Shown piece by piece: positions 1-8,105 of a stretch of 64,000 nucleotides of DNA; the stretch's first letter is position 1, and every line of letters begins with the position of its first letter. The stretch comes from Rhodoblastus acidophilus. Lineage in GTDB: Bacteria > Pseudomonadota > Alphaproteobacteria > Rhizobiales > Beijerinckiaceae. The notes beneath the pieces are model-generated. The model saw only the letters and a list, made by a program, of their open reading frames with translations, searched no databases and had not been told where the DNA came from. The position numbers and the translations under genes were made by a program. The stretch is taken from the NCBI RefSeq assembly GCF_009720655.1, contig NZ_WNKS01000016.1:1-64000 (forward strand), written 5' to 3'.

Positions 1-228
1 TTTCGCTCGAAACGGCCCGATCGTTTGAAAATTTTGGTCTTTGACGGAACGGGCATGTGGCTCATGACGAAATGGCTCGAACTTGAGGGCGGACGTTTCG
101 CCTGGCCGCCGATCCGCGAGGGCAAAATGATGTTGTCGGCGACGCAACTGGCCATGCTTCTGGACGGGCTGAGCGAGTGGCTCAAGATCGCGCCGCGGCC
201 GGCGGCGCGGCCGATCAAAACCGCTTGA
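1..228 (+). CDS. tnpB: IS66 accessory protein TnpB (Orf2), C-terminal part
   Basis: The reading frame is open from base 1 with no stop, so the gene starts upstream of the window. The visible 75 residues carry the TnpB core: an FRSKRPDRLKILVFDGTG stretch followed by a W-L-E-G-G-R-F-x-W-P segment and a LSATQLAMLLDGL helix. TnpB is required for transposition of IS66-type elements, but its biochemical role is unclear. The gene lies 50 bp ahead of tnpC in the same orientation. TTG and ATG codons inside the visible part are not likely starts, because conserved family sequence continues upstream of them. Confidence 0.85.
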   Translation, partial: FRSKRPDRLKILVFDGTGMWLMTKWLELEGGRFAWPPIREGKMMLSATQLAMLLDGLSEWLKIAPRPAARPIKTA

Positions 229-278
229 AACACCCTGTTTTGCTAGCGTTTCGAGGCGATTGGCGTTAGCTTGTCCTT

Positions 279-1844
279 ATGGCGCTTCGACCGGAAACAC
301 TTCCCCGCGATCCTGATCGACTGATCGAGATGCTGCTCGCCAGCGAAGGGAAAAACGAAGCCTTGCAGGCGACGATCCGCACCCTGAAGGAAATGATTTT
401 CGGGTCGCGGTCGGAAAAGCTCACGGTCGTCGTCCCCGAACAAATGGCGCTCAGTCTCGGCGAGGCGCAGGCTGCGCCTCCGGAGCCGGCGAATGACGAG
501 CGCCTGAACGAGGCGGGCGCGCCCGCCGGGGCGCAAAAGAGGCGCAAGCGCAACATTGGCGCCTTGCCGCCGCACCTGCCGCGCCATGTGGTGGTGATCG
601 AGCCGGACTCGATGGACTGCCCGTGCTGCGCCGGGAAGTTGCATCGCATCGGCGAGGCGGTCAGCGAAGCGCTCGACCGGATTGCGCCGGTGGTCCGGGT
701 GGTGCGCACGATCCGCCCGAAATACGCCTGCCGGGCCTGCGAGGAGGTCATCGTTCAGGCCAAGGCGCCGGCGCGTCTCATCGAGGGCGGCATGGTCACG
801 ACCGCCTTCGTCAGCCATATCGCCGTGGCGAAATACGGCTGGTATTCGACGCTCTATCGCCAGATGCAGATCCTCGCCGGCTACGGCGTCGAGGTTGACC
901 GGCAAACGCTGTCGCGCTGGCTCAAGGAAGCGGCGCGGATGCTGAAGAGCCTTTACGAACGCCAGTTGGCCGCCATGCATCTGCATGCGCATCTGTTCTG
1001 CGACGAGACGCGGATGCCGGTGCTCGATCCGGGAAAGGGCCGCGCCAAGACCTGCCAGCTGTGGGCGCATGCGACTGACGACCGGCCCTGGCGGGGGCCG
1101 GCCCCGCCGGCGGTCGCCTATGTGTTCGCCGACGGGCGCGGCAAGAAAGAAATTGCGGCGCAGCTCGCGACCTTCTCGGGAACGCTTCAGGTCGATGGCT
1201 ATAGCGCCTACAAGGCGCTCCTCAAGGACGAGCGGGCGGCGGGCGCGATCCAGCTGGCGTTTTGCCTGACCCACGCGCGACGCAAATTTGTCGCCGTGTT
1301 CAAGTCGACAAAATCGCCGTTCGCGCAGGAAGTGGTCGAGCGCATCGCGGCGATTTACGCGATCGAGAAGACGATCCGCGGCCTCGACGCCGAACAGCGC
1401 CGCGCCGTGCGGCAGGCCGAAACCAAGCCTTTGATGGCGGCTTTGAAAGCTCGGCTGGATGAGACGCGGGATGGGCTTTCGATCCAGTCGACGCTGACGG
1501 AGGCGATCAATTACACGCTCAACCATTGGGCTGGCTTGATCCTGTTCCTCGACGACGGCCGCCTTGAGCCCGACACCAATATCGTCGAGCGTTCGATCAG
1601 ACCGATTGGCATCGGGCGCCGCAACTCATTATTCTGCGGCGACGAAGGCGGGGGTGAAACCTGGGCCATTCTTTCGTCGCTCATTAACACGGCGAAACTC
1701 AACGAGATTGATCCGGAAACCTATCTGACCGACGTGCTTGAGCGCATTGTCTCGGGTCGAACGAAAAACAATCAGTTGGACGAATTGCTGGTCTGGAATT
1801 GGAAAGCGGCGCGCAGGGCTGAAACCATGAAGGCGGCGGCGTGA
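279..1844 (+). CDS. tnpC: IS66-family transposase TnpC (DDE)
   Basis: This 521-residue protein has the full IS66 transposase layout. An N-terminal coiled helical segment with FGSRSEK comes first, then a cysteine zinc finger (CPCCAGKL and CRACEE, about residues 113-153), then the DDE catalytic domain. The likely catalytic residues are D242 in FCDETRMPV, D306 in QVDGYSAYK and E437 in NIVERSIRPIG. The C-terminal IS66 segment (TWAILSSLINTAKLN) is present. No frameshift or internal stop is visible, so the gene may be active. Its stop overlaps the start of the next gene (GTGA). Confidence 0.93.
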   Translation: MALRPETLPRDPDRLIEMLLASEGKNEALQATIRTLKEMIFGSRSEKLTVVVPEQMALSLGEAQAAPPEPANDERLNEAGAPAGAQKRRKRNIGALPPHLPRHVVVIEPDSMDCPCCAGKLHRIGEAVSEALDRIAPVVRVVRTIRPKYACRACEEVIVQAKAPARLIEGGMVTTAFVSHIAVAKYGWYSTLYRQMQILAGYGVEVDRQTLSRWLKEAARMLKSLYERQLAAMHLHAHLFCDETRMPVLDPGKGRAKTCQLWAHATDDRPWRGPAPPAVAYVFADGRGKKEIAAQLATFSGTLQVDGYSAYKALLKDERAAGAIQLAFCLTHARRKFVAVFKSTKSPFAQEVVERIAAIYAIEKTIRGLDAEQRRAVRQAETKPLMAALKARLDETRDGLSIQSTLTEAINYTLNHWAGLILFLDDGRLEPDTNIVERSIRPIGIGRRNSLFCGDEGGGETWAILSSLINTAKLNEIDPETYLTDVLERIVSGRTKNNQLDELLVWNWKAARRAETMKAAA

Positions 1845-2434
1845 GCGAGACGCTTTTCACCTATGACGAAGCAGACGTGATCCTGCGTGGCGACGGTCAC
1901 AGCGATTTTGTCGGCATCAACGCCATCGACGGCCTGATCGCCGCAGTCGCGGCTGGGCCGGCCTTTATTCCAACCCATGAATGGCTGCCGCAAGTCTTTG
2001 GCAAACGAATGCCGATGAAAGAGCCGGGGACGCCCGAGCATCGCCTCGTTCAGACCATCCTGCATCGTCACGACGAGGTTGTTGAAATCCTCGCCCATCG
2101 GCCTGAGGCCTATCTTCCACTGCTCATGAACGCCGAGGGCTGCGCCGTCATGACTGACTGGTCGATCGGCTTCTTGCTCGGCGTCGGCATGCGCTCCAAC
2201 GCATGGCGGTCGCTGATGATCTCTGACTTCGGGATGACCCTGGCTCCAATCCTGTCCGTCAATCCAATGGGACGCGACCTGCTACTCGGCGTCTCGGAGG
2301 CGGAAATCGAACGGATTGCAGCGACGGCTCACGAAACCATCGCCGGCGCCGTCGTCGCCTTATGCCGACATTGCGCAGGCGGACGATCCGCCAGCCGACG
2401 CCTTGCCAAACTGCGAGGTGGCCGTCGGCGCTGA
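1841..2434 (+). CDS. YecA/UPF0149-family passenger protein of IS66 element
   Basis: This 197-residue protein starts at a GTG overlapping the tnpC stop (GTGA), so it is probably translationally coupled. Its body matches the YecA/YgfB (UPF0149) family that often trails IS66 transposases: GINAIDGLIAAVAAGP, EWLPQVFGKRMP, HRHDEVVEILAHRPEAYLP and MTDWSIGFLLGVGMR. The function is unknown. The last 25 residues are arginine-rich and look unlike the rest. Another frame from about 2350 reads more like a normal tail (YADIAQADDPPADALP), so a single-base shift near 2348 is possible. That would leave the protein with an altered C-terminus. Confidence 0.75.
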   Translation: MSETLFTYDEADVILRGDGHSDFVGINAIDGLIAAVAAGPAFIPTHEWLPQVFGKRMPMKEPGTPEHRLVQTILHRHDEVVEILAHRPEAYLPLLMNAEGCAVMTDWSIGFLLGVGMRSNAWRSLMISDFGMTLAPILSVNPMGRDLLLGVSEAEIERIAATAHETIAGAVVALCRHCAGGRSASRRLAKLRGGRRR

Positions 2435-2469
2435 CGGTCTGAAAATGGGTGACCGGTCGAGCCGCACCG

Positions 2470-3090
2470 CTAACGGAACTTCGACACCAGGATCATTGCG
2501 AGCAGGCCGGGGCCGGCAAAGCCGCGCGCGATCGGATGCGAGGGCGCCGGCGGTTCAGTGATCGCCTCGCAATCCCGGCAGGTGAACTTTTCGCGCACAT
2601 GCTCGATGATTCTCCAGCGCCGCGGCTCGCTTTCCAGCGTCCGGGTCACGATCTCGCCCAGCTTGCGCAGCCGGGGGCCGCCGCATTTGCCGCACGCGCA
2701 GGGCGCCGCCTCGACAATCCGTTCGACTGGCAGATCGTCCGGCAGTTTGCGCGGTCCGCGCGGCGCCCGCCTGTGCTTGTCCTTCGTCGTTTCCGGCGCG
2801 ACGATTTCCGCCTTGGTTTGTTCGGCGCCTTGGGTCTCCTCCAAATCCTCGATCGCCAGTTCGAGCTGTTCGATCAACTGCTTGCCGCGCTCCGAGGATT
2901 GTCCGAACTGTTCGCGCCGGGCCTTGGCGAGCAAAAACTTCAGGCGCTCGATCTCCAGCCTGGTGATCTTGGCTTCGCTCTGCGCGGCGAGATTTTCCGC
3001 CTCCTTCTGCGCCAGCTGTTCGCGCTGCGCGAGGATCATCGCGTGGGCGGCGGCGAGGTCGGAAGGAAGCGGATCGGAGGCGTCTTTCAC
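2470..3090 (-). pseudogene. tnpC: IS66 transposase TnpC, N-terminal half, truncated by insertion
   Basis: The gene encodes the N-terminal coiled region (FGQSSERGKQLIEQLE), the zinc-finger region (CACGKCGGPRLRKLG and CRDCEAI) and the beginning of the next domain (GPGLLAMILVSKF). The family-specific sequence then ends and translation runs into a stop inside the terminus of element A. The whole DDE catalytic domain is missing, so this copy cannot be an active transposase. The start is taken at the GTG at 3090 (VKDASDPLPSDL). An in-frame ATG at 3174 overlapping the tnpB stop would add 28 unlikely residues. Confidence 0.85.
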
Positions 3091-3170
3091 GCTCGGAATT
3101 GAACCATATCTGTCCGCCGAAATCGTCCCAAAACAGCGGGCCGAGTCTGCCCGAGTCAATCGGCCGCAGA

Positions 3171-3518
3171 TCACCCCGCCGCCTCCGGACGCCAGGTTTT
3201 CTGTGGCATGCGCCAGTCAATTCCAGAAAGAAGATAGGACAGTTGCGCCGCCGAGATCGTCACGACGCCATCGGCCATGGACGGCCACAGGAAACGCCCG
3301 CGTTCAAGCCTTTTTGTGAACAGGCATGCGCCCTGGCCATCGTGCCAGATCACCTTCAAAAGATCGCCGCGGCGACCGCGAAAACAGAATAAATTGCCGT
3401 TATGAGGATTGCGCTTCAGCGTTTCCTGCACCTGCAAAGCCAGAGAGTTGAAGCCTTTGCGCATGTCGGTGTGGCCGGTCGCCAGCCAGACGCGGACGTC
3501 GCTCGACAGCCCGATCAT
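3171..3518 (-). CDS. tnpB: IS66 accessory protein TnpB (Orf2)
   Basis: This complete 115-residue TnpB has the hallmark order of motifs: VRVWLATGHTDMRKGFNSLA near the N-terminus, then NLFCFRGRRGDLLKVIWHD, RLERGRFLWP and ISAAQLSYLLSGIDW. Its start overlaps the tnpA stop by four bases (ATGA), which implies coupled translation. It differs clearly from the TnpB at the left edge of the window, so the two IS66 elements are not copies of each other. Confidence 0.92.
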   Translation of the reverse strand: MIGLSSDVRVWLATGHTDMRKGFNSLALQVQETLKRNPHNGNLFCFRGRRGDLLKVIWHDGQGACLFTKRLERGRFLWPSMADGVVTISAAQLSYLLSGIDWRMPQKTWRPEAAG

Positions 3519-3892
3519 CTCGTTTCCATGACGTTCACGATCCGCCTCAGGGCGGCGGGATCAATGTCGGGCGCGACAACGAGCCGAACGCCACTCGGAA
3601 GAATGATCTCGACCGTTCTCGGCGACCCGCTCGACTTGGGGGCATCCTCAACGCAGACGCGAACCATCTGCGGCGGCTCAATGGCGGGCCGTGGCGGCTG
3701 GACGCCCAACTCGCGCCGCCAGGTGAACAATTGCCCGGGCGAAATCCCGTGGCGTCGCGCCGTGGCCGAAACCAGGCGAGGACCCGCCTGGCTTTCGGTG
3801 ACGATCCGCAGTTTCTCCTCGTCCGACCAACGGCGCCGACGCCCCGTCTCCACGATCTCCAGCTTTTCGACACTGTGCGTATGACTATGCAT
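3515..3892 (-). CDS. tnpA: IS66 accessory protein TnpA (Orf1), helix-turn-helix
   Basis: The 125-residue protein has an N-terminal helix-turn-helix of the IS3/IS66 Orf1 kind: RRRRWSDEEKLRIVTES, then ATARRHGISPGQLFTWRREL. A basic-to-hydrophobic tail (VEIILPSGVRLVVAP) ends the protein. It is probably a DNA-binding partner of the transposase. It is the first gene of element B on the minus strand and overlaps tnpB by four bases. The bases directly upstream (3880-3905) are AT-rich compared with the surroundings and may hold its promoter. Confidence 0.9.
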   Translation of the reverse strand: MHSHTHSVEKLEIVETGRRRRWSDEEKLRIVTESQAGPRLVSATARRHGISPGQLFTWRRELGVQPPRPAIEPPQMVRVCVEDAPKSSGSPRTVEIILPSGVRLVVAPDIDPAALRRIVNVMETR

Positions 3893-4125
3893 ACGTATAG
3901 TGTCTTACCGAGCCGCTCGCGAAATCACAGGCGGTCCAACCCGGACGCGTACTCCATGGTCAAGAGCGCGCCCTGTCGTTCGGCGCCTATCCGACCCGTA
4001 CGCGCGGTGGCGTGGCGGGGCGGCAGCCGCGAGGCTGCCTGCGCTGCCTGCGCTCCCGATTGGCGCGGAATGGGCGCGCAAAAAAGCCGGCGGGTTGCGC
4101 CGGCCTCGCCATGTCTCGGGCCTCT

Positions 4126-4686
4126 TCAGCCTTCGAGCTCGGAATCCCAATACAAAAAATCGTGCCAGGTCTTGTGCAGCTCGCTGTTGGCCTGGGGCAG
4201 GCGGCGGGCGATCATGTCGAGCTGGAACGGGCTCGGCTCGAACGGGGCCCTCCGCAGCTTCAAACCCGCCTGGCGCGCCGTCATGTCGGCCTTGAGCAGA
4301 TTGTCCCGCTGGCAGCAGGTGACGATGTTGGTCCAGCTCGTCTGCCCGCCTTTTGAGCGCGGAGTCACGTGATCGAACGTCAGGTCCTTCGCCAGCCCCT
4401 TCTGTCCGCAATATTGGCAGGTGAATTCGTCGCGCAGGAACACGTGGTAGCGGGTGAAGGCGATGCTCTTGCGCCGATGATAGTTCTTCAGCGCCACCAC
4501 CGAGGGCACTTCATAGGACTTGTCGGCGGAATGCACGCGAACGTCGTCGTAATGGGCGATCGGGTAAACCCGGCCCTTGAGCAGCGCGACCAGCGCGTCC
4601 TGCCAGCTCCAGATCGACAGCGGCGCCCAGCTCACCGGCTGCATGTCGGCGTTGAGGACCAGCGTGCGGAGATTGGCTACGTTCAT
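4126..4686 (-). CDS. HNH endonuclease family protein
   Basis: The 186-residue protein carries an HNH nuclease domain. The zinc-binding CQYCGQKG (about residues 92-99) is followed by LTFDHVTPRSKGG with the catalytic histidine, the central N of TSWTNIVTCC and a second cysteine pair. The N-terminal half (LVLNADMQPVSWAPLSIWSW) matches a widespread chromosomal family in Alphaproteobacteria that has no phage or toxin neighbours. The role is unproven; a DNA repair or housekeeping function seems more likely than mobility. The start is the ATG at 4686, and no alternative looks better. Confidence 0.85.
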   Translation of the reverse strand: MNVANLRTLVLNADMQPVSWAPLSIWSWQDALVALLKGRVYPIAHYDDVRVHSADKSYEVPSVVALKNYHRRKSIAFTRYHVFLRDEFTCQYCGQKGLAKDLTFDHVTPRSKGGQTSWTNIVTCCQRDNLLKADMTARQAGLKLRRAPFEPSPFQLDMIARRLPQANSELHKTWHDFLYWDSELEG

Positions 4687-5072
4687 CGCGCCCTCCCAAT
4701 CCCGGAAAGCGCGGACAGCTCGGCTGTTGGCGGCGTTTCCGCATCGATCCCAGGGGAAGAATGCAGAAACCCGATGCTCATTCCGCCCTCGGAGTCCGAT
4801 GAGGGAGCGTGTGCGGAGTCAGCGGCGCGAGGGACGGGGCGACGGGGGTCGCGTCCCTAAAACTTTCGCACATGGGCATGTCATTAAACATGATGCGCCG
4901 CCTCAGTATACCGAACCGGGACAAGAGTCCACCGGCCGATTCCCTGCGGCAATAGTCTACAAGGCCGATGACGCCTTTGTGAAGACCAGGTTAAGATTTT
5001 GTTGATTTAGCGCATTGCGACTGATCCGCGCACGGCCCGATCCCCAAAACCGGGGCCATGCGTCTGCGCGCG
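4687..5072. other. Gene-free stretch
   Basis: This 386-bp gap lies between the HNH gene and the 3-hydroxybutyryl-CoA dehydrogenase gene. Reading frames here are short and have no recognisable protein features. The HNH promoter should lie in the left part, which reads away on the minus strand. I see no clear repeat or RNA gene. Confidence 0.5.
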
Positions 5073-5954
5073 TCAGCGCGTCGGGATCGGCGCCCCGCTG
5101 CGGTAGTCGTAGAAACCGCGTTGCGTCTTGCGGCCGAGCCAGCCGGCCTCGACATATTTGACCAGCAAAGGGCAGGGGCGGTATTTGGAATCCGCCAGCC
5201 CCTCATGCAGCACCTGCATGATCGACAGGCAGGTGTCCAGGCCGATGAAATCGGCCAGTTGCAGCGGTCCCATCGGGTGGTTGGCGCCGAGCCGCATGGC
5301 GGTGTCGATGGCGTCCACCGAGCCAACGCCCTCGTAAAGCGTGTAGATCGCCTCGTTGATCATCGGCAGCAGGATGCGGTTGACGATGAAGGCCGGGAAA
5401 TCCTCCGAGACCGTGACGGTCTTGTGCAGCTTCTCGATGAAAACCTTGGCCGCCGCAAAGGTCTCGTCGTCGGTCGCTATGCCCCGGATCAGCTCGACCA
5501 GCTGCATGCGCGGCACCGGATTCATGAAGTGAATGCCGATGAACCGACCGGGACGGTCGGTGCTCGCCGCGAGGCGGGTGATGGAAATCGACGAGGTGTT
5601 GGTGGCGACCACGGCTTCGGGCTTCAGATGACCGCGAAGGTTGGTGAAAACGGCGCGCTTGACCTCCTCGTTCTCGGAGGCCGCCTCCATGACGAGGTCG
5701 GCGTCGCCAAGGGCGGCGAAATCGGCCGCCGGCTTGATCAGCGCCAGCGCCGCGTCCTTTTCCGCCACGGTCATGCCGCCGCGCTCGACCGCGCGGCCCA
5801 GATTGGCGCCGATCCGGGCGATCCCGGCTTCGATGCGCTCGGGGGATATGTCGTTGAGGAGAACTTCAAAACCTGCGGAGGCGCTGACCTGGGCGATGCC
5901 GCAGCCCATCTGTCCCGCGCCGACGACGCCGATCTTGCGAATTTCGAAGCTCAT
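5073..5954 (-). CDS. hbd: 3-hydroxybutyryl-CoA dehydrogenase
   Basis: The protein (293 aa) catalyses NAD(P)-dependent interconversion of acetoacetyl-CoA and 3-hydroxybutyryl-CoA. The N-terminal Rossmann motif is GVVGAGQMGCGIAQ (from residue 9). The catalytic histidine is in GIHFMNPVPRMQLVE, and the C-terminal helical domain has FIVNRILLPMINEA and DTAMRLGANHPMGPLQLADF. The length is normal for the single-domain family (about 285-295). The gene lies just downstream of etfBA on the same strand, so it fits fatty-acid or PHB-related metabolism with electrons passed to EtfAB. It is separated from etfA by 117 bp containing a small repeat. Confidence 0.95.
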   Translation of the reverse strand: MSFEIRKIGVVGAGQMGCGIAQVSASAGFEVLLNDISPERIEAGIARIGANLGRAVERGGMTVAEKDAALALIKPAADFAALGDADLVMEAASENEEVKRAVFTNLRGHLKPEAVVATNTSSISITRLAASTDRPGRFIGIHFMNPVPRMQLVELIRGIATDDETFAAAKVFIEKLHKTVTVSEDFPAFIVNRILLPMINEAIYTLYEGVGSVDAIDTAMRLGANHPMGPLQLADFIGLDTCLSIMQVLHEGLADSKYRPCPLLVKYVEAGWLGRKTQRGFYDYRSGAPIPTR

Positions 5955-6017
5955 TGTTCATTCCCGAGGGGTGAAACCGGCGGCGATCATAGGGCTTAAT
6001 CGTCGCCAGTCCATAGG

Positions 6018-6058
6018 TCTAGAGCATGATCCCAGAAAGTCGAATGGTCATGATCCCG
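6018..6058. repeat. Small intergenic repeat of the Rhizobiales TCTAGAGCATGATCC type
   Basis: The segment starts TCTAGAGCATGATCCC and repeats CATGATCCC 15 bases later. The first half matches a very common palindromic intergenic repeat of Rhizobiales genomes as I know it. It lies between etfA and hbd, both on the minus strand. It may affect mRNA structure at the end of etfA, but nothing shows this directly. Confidence 0.5.
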
Positions 6059-6071
6059 CCAGCCGGCCGCC

Positions 6072-7013
6072 TCAGCGGCCGATCTTGGTCAGTTCGTCCT
6101 TGAGCTCGGGCAGGGCCGTGTAAAGGTCCGCCACAAGGCCGTAATCCGCCACCTGGAAGATCGGGGCTTCCTCGTCCTTGTTGATCGCCACGATCACCTT
6201 GGAATCCTTCATGCCCGCCAGATGCTGGATGGCGCCGGAAATGCCGCAGGCGATGTAAAGCTCGGGCGCGACCACCTTGCCGGTCTGACCGACCTGCCAG
6301 TCGTTGGGCGCATAGCCCGCGTCCACCGCGGCGCGCGAGGCGCCCATGGCCGCGCCGAGCTTGTCGGCGACCGGCTCGATGTAGGTCTTGAAGTTTTCCG
6401 CATTGGCCATGGCGCGGCCGCCGGAAATGATGATTTTTGCGGACGTCAGCTCCGGACGGTCGGACACGGCCAGCGCCTCGCTCTTGAAGCTCGACAAGCC
6501 GGAATCCGCCGGCGGCGTCACCGCCTCGATCGGCGCCGAACCGCCTTCGCCGGTCGCGGCGAAAGTGGAGGTGCGCACAGTGATCACCTTTTTCGCGTCG
6601 GTCGCCTGAACGGTCTGGATGGCGTTGCCGGCGTAGATCGGACGCTCGAACGTGTCGGGCGAGACGACTTTCGAGATTTCCGACACCTGCGCCACGTCGA
6701 GCAGCGCGGCGACGCGCGGCAGGACGTTCTTGCCGTTGGAGCTGGCCGGGGCGACGATGGCGTCATAGCCGCCGGCGAGCGACACGATCAAATCGGCCGT
6801 GACTTCGGCGATCTGGTGCTTGAACGCGTCGCCGGACGCCGTGAGCACCTTTTCCACGCCCGCGAGTTTTGAGGCCGCCTGCGCGGCCGCGTCCGAGCCG
6901 CAGGCGACGAGGATGTGGACCGGGCCGCCGAGGGCGGCGGCGGCGGTCAGAGCCTTGGCGGTGGCGTCGTTCAGCTTGCCGCCATGCACTTCAGCAAGGA
7001 GAAGAGTCGTCAT
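6072..7013 (-). CDS. etfA: Electron transfer flavoprotein alpha subunit
   Basis: EtfA (313 aa) binds FAD and, with EtfB, carries electrons from acyl-CoA dehydrogenases to ETF-ubiquinone oxidoreductase. The C-terminal FAD domain is clear: [47 protein letters not shown] and [20 protein letters not shown]. The N-terminal domain ([11 protein letters not shown]) is normal. Its ATG shares one base with the etfB stop (TGATG), so the two are co-translated. The length is typical for the short bacterial EtfA. Confidence 0.97.
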   Translation of the reverse strand: MTTLLLAEVHGGKLNDATAKALTAAAALGGPVHILVACGSDAAAQAASKLAGVEKVLTASGDAFKHQIAEVTADLIVSLAGGYDAIVAPASSNGKNVLPRVAALLDVAQVSEISKVVSPDTFERPIYAGNAIQTVQATDAKKVITVRTSTFAATGEGGSAPIEAVTPPADSGLSSFKSEALAVSDRPELTSAKIIISGGRAMANAENFKTYIEPVADKLGAAMGASRAAVDAGYAPNDWQVGQTGKVVAPELYIACGISGAIQHLAGMKDSKVIVAINKDEEAPIFQVADYGLVADLYTALPELKDELTKIGR

Positions 7014-7762
7014 CAGATCACCCCGGCTTCGTCTTTGAGTTTGCTCACCAGTTCGGCCACCGAGGCCACTTTCACGCCCGCCTTGCGGGTCGGCGGTTCG
7101 GTGGTCTTCAACACCTTCAGGCGCGGCGTCGTGTCCACGCCATAGTCGGCGGGGGTCTTTTCGGCGATGGGTTTTTTCTTCGCCTTCATGATGTTGGGCA
7201 GCGAGGCGTAGCGCGGCTCGTTGAGGCGCAGGTCGGTGGTCACCACCGCCGGGGTCTTCAGCGTCACGGTTTGCAGGCCGCCGTCGACTTCGCGGGTCAC
7301 GTCAACCGTGCCGTCCGCGACTTCCACCTTGGAGGCGAAGGTGCCCTGGCCCCAGCCGAGCAGCGCGGCGAGCATCTGTCCGGTCTGGTTCGAGTCGTCG
7401 TCTATCGCCTGCTTTCCCAAAATGATCAGGCCGGGCTGTTCTTCCTGCGCCACGGCTTTCAGAATTTTGGCGACGGCGAGCGGCTCCACCGTCTCGTCGG
7501 TCTTGACCAGAATGCCGCGATCCGCGCCCATGGCGAGGCCGGTGCGCAGGGTTTCGGTGGCCTGTTGCGGGCCGATGGAGACGACCACGACTTCCGTCGC
7601 CTTGCCGGCTTCCTTCAGGCGCAGCGCTTCTTCCACGGCGATTTCGTCGAAGGGATTCATCGACATCTTCACATTGGCGAGCTCGACGCCCGAGCCGTCC
7701 GCCTTGACGCGGATCTTCACGTTGTAATCGACGACCCGCTTCACGGGCACGAGAAGTTTCAT
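7013..7762 (-). CDS. etfB: Electron transfer flavoprotein beta subunit
   Basis: EtfB (249 aa) starts with the family signature [20 protein letters not shown]. It has [21 protein letters not shown] and the AMP-binding loop region [15 protein letters not shown]. The signature [20 protein letters not shown] is present, as is the C-terminal arm that wraps EtfA. It is the first gene of the etfB-etfA unit. The gene order and the one-base overlap are typical of Alphaproteobacteria. Confidence 0.97.
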   Translation of the reverse strand: MKLLVPVKRVVDYNVKIRVKADGSGVELANVKMSMNPFDEIAVEEALRLKEAGKATEVVVVSIGPQQATETLRTGLAMGADRGILVKTDETVEPLAVAKILKAVAQEEQPGLIILGKQAIDDDSNQTGQMLAALLGWGQGTFASKVEVADGTVDVTREVDGGLQTVTLKTPAVVTTDLRLNEPRYASLPNIMKAKKKPIAEKTPADYGVDTTPRLKVLKTTEPPTRKAGVKVASVAELVSKLKDEAGVI

Positions 7763-8105
7763 CGCTTTCAGCCTCCCAATGGGAATTGGTTTAGGTATGA
7801 TCTAATTGTCCGTCATGTTCTGTTAGTCGGGCGGGAAAACTTAGTCAATTGCGGCGCGGGGTGGAAAAAAGTCCGGATCCGCCGGTTCCGGCGTCCGCGC
7901 GGAAATCGACTGACAAATCGGGGCCTTCGCAGCCCCTCGCGCCCTCTCGGCAAAATCGCGCAGCCGTCTTGCGGAAAAACCGGATCACGTGTTGGTGCCG
8001 GGGCGCCAGAGCGGATCGGTGCGGCGTGGATGGCCGGGACGACGCCCGGACATGACGACACGGAGTTGCATGGCCGGCGAGATGCTCTCGTAGCTGTAGA
8101 ATGTT
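7763..8105. other. Gene-free stretch upstream of etfB
   Basis: This 343-bp gap lies between the etfB start and the end of the large TIGR02302 gene. The part next to etfB (about 7790-7850) is AT-rich for this genome and probably holds the etfBA promoter. The rest includes one dispersed repeat (8023-8059). No protein-like reading frame is present. Confidence 0.5.
8023..8059. repeat. Dispersed GC-rich repeat, copy 1 of 2
   Basis: The segment reads GGCGTGGATGGCCGGGACGA and continues to CCCGGACATGACG. It matches 45399-45432 with a few changes, and the inner part is a dyad (GCCGGG/CCCGG-like arms). This element is common between genes in Rhizobiales. It sits in the gap before etfB. Confidence 0.6.

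Larger units (their letters stand above)
1..2474 (+). mobile_element. IS66-family insertion sequence (element A), left end outside the window
   Basis: The element holds the end of tnpB, a full tnpC and a trailing YecA-like passenger gene, which is the usual IS66 order. Its right end is placed at 2474 because the last bases, read inward on the minus strand, give GTTAGCGGTGCGGCTCG; IS66 ends typically begin GTnAGC. At that point the sequence changes abruptly into the interior of another, oppositely oriented IS66 tnpC. The left end, tnpA and the matching inverted repeat lie beyond position 1. The exact end is inferred, since the partner repeat cannot be seen. Confidence 0.7.
2475..3952 (-). mobile_element. 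IS66-family insertion sequence (element B), interrupted by element A
   Basis: On the minus strand the order is tnpA (3892-3515), tnpB (3518-3171) and a truncated tnpC (3090-2470). The tnpC reading frame is lost exactly where the inferred terminal repeat of element A begins. The remaining tnpC part should therefore lie left of the window, beyond element A. A candidate outer end is near 3952, where the minus strand reads GTACGCGTCCGGGTTGG, similar in form to IS66 ends; this end is weakly supported. The eight bases next to the junction (GGAACTTC, 2475-2482) would be the target duplication, given the 8-bp rule for IS66. Confidence 0.65.
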
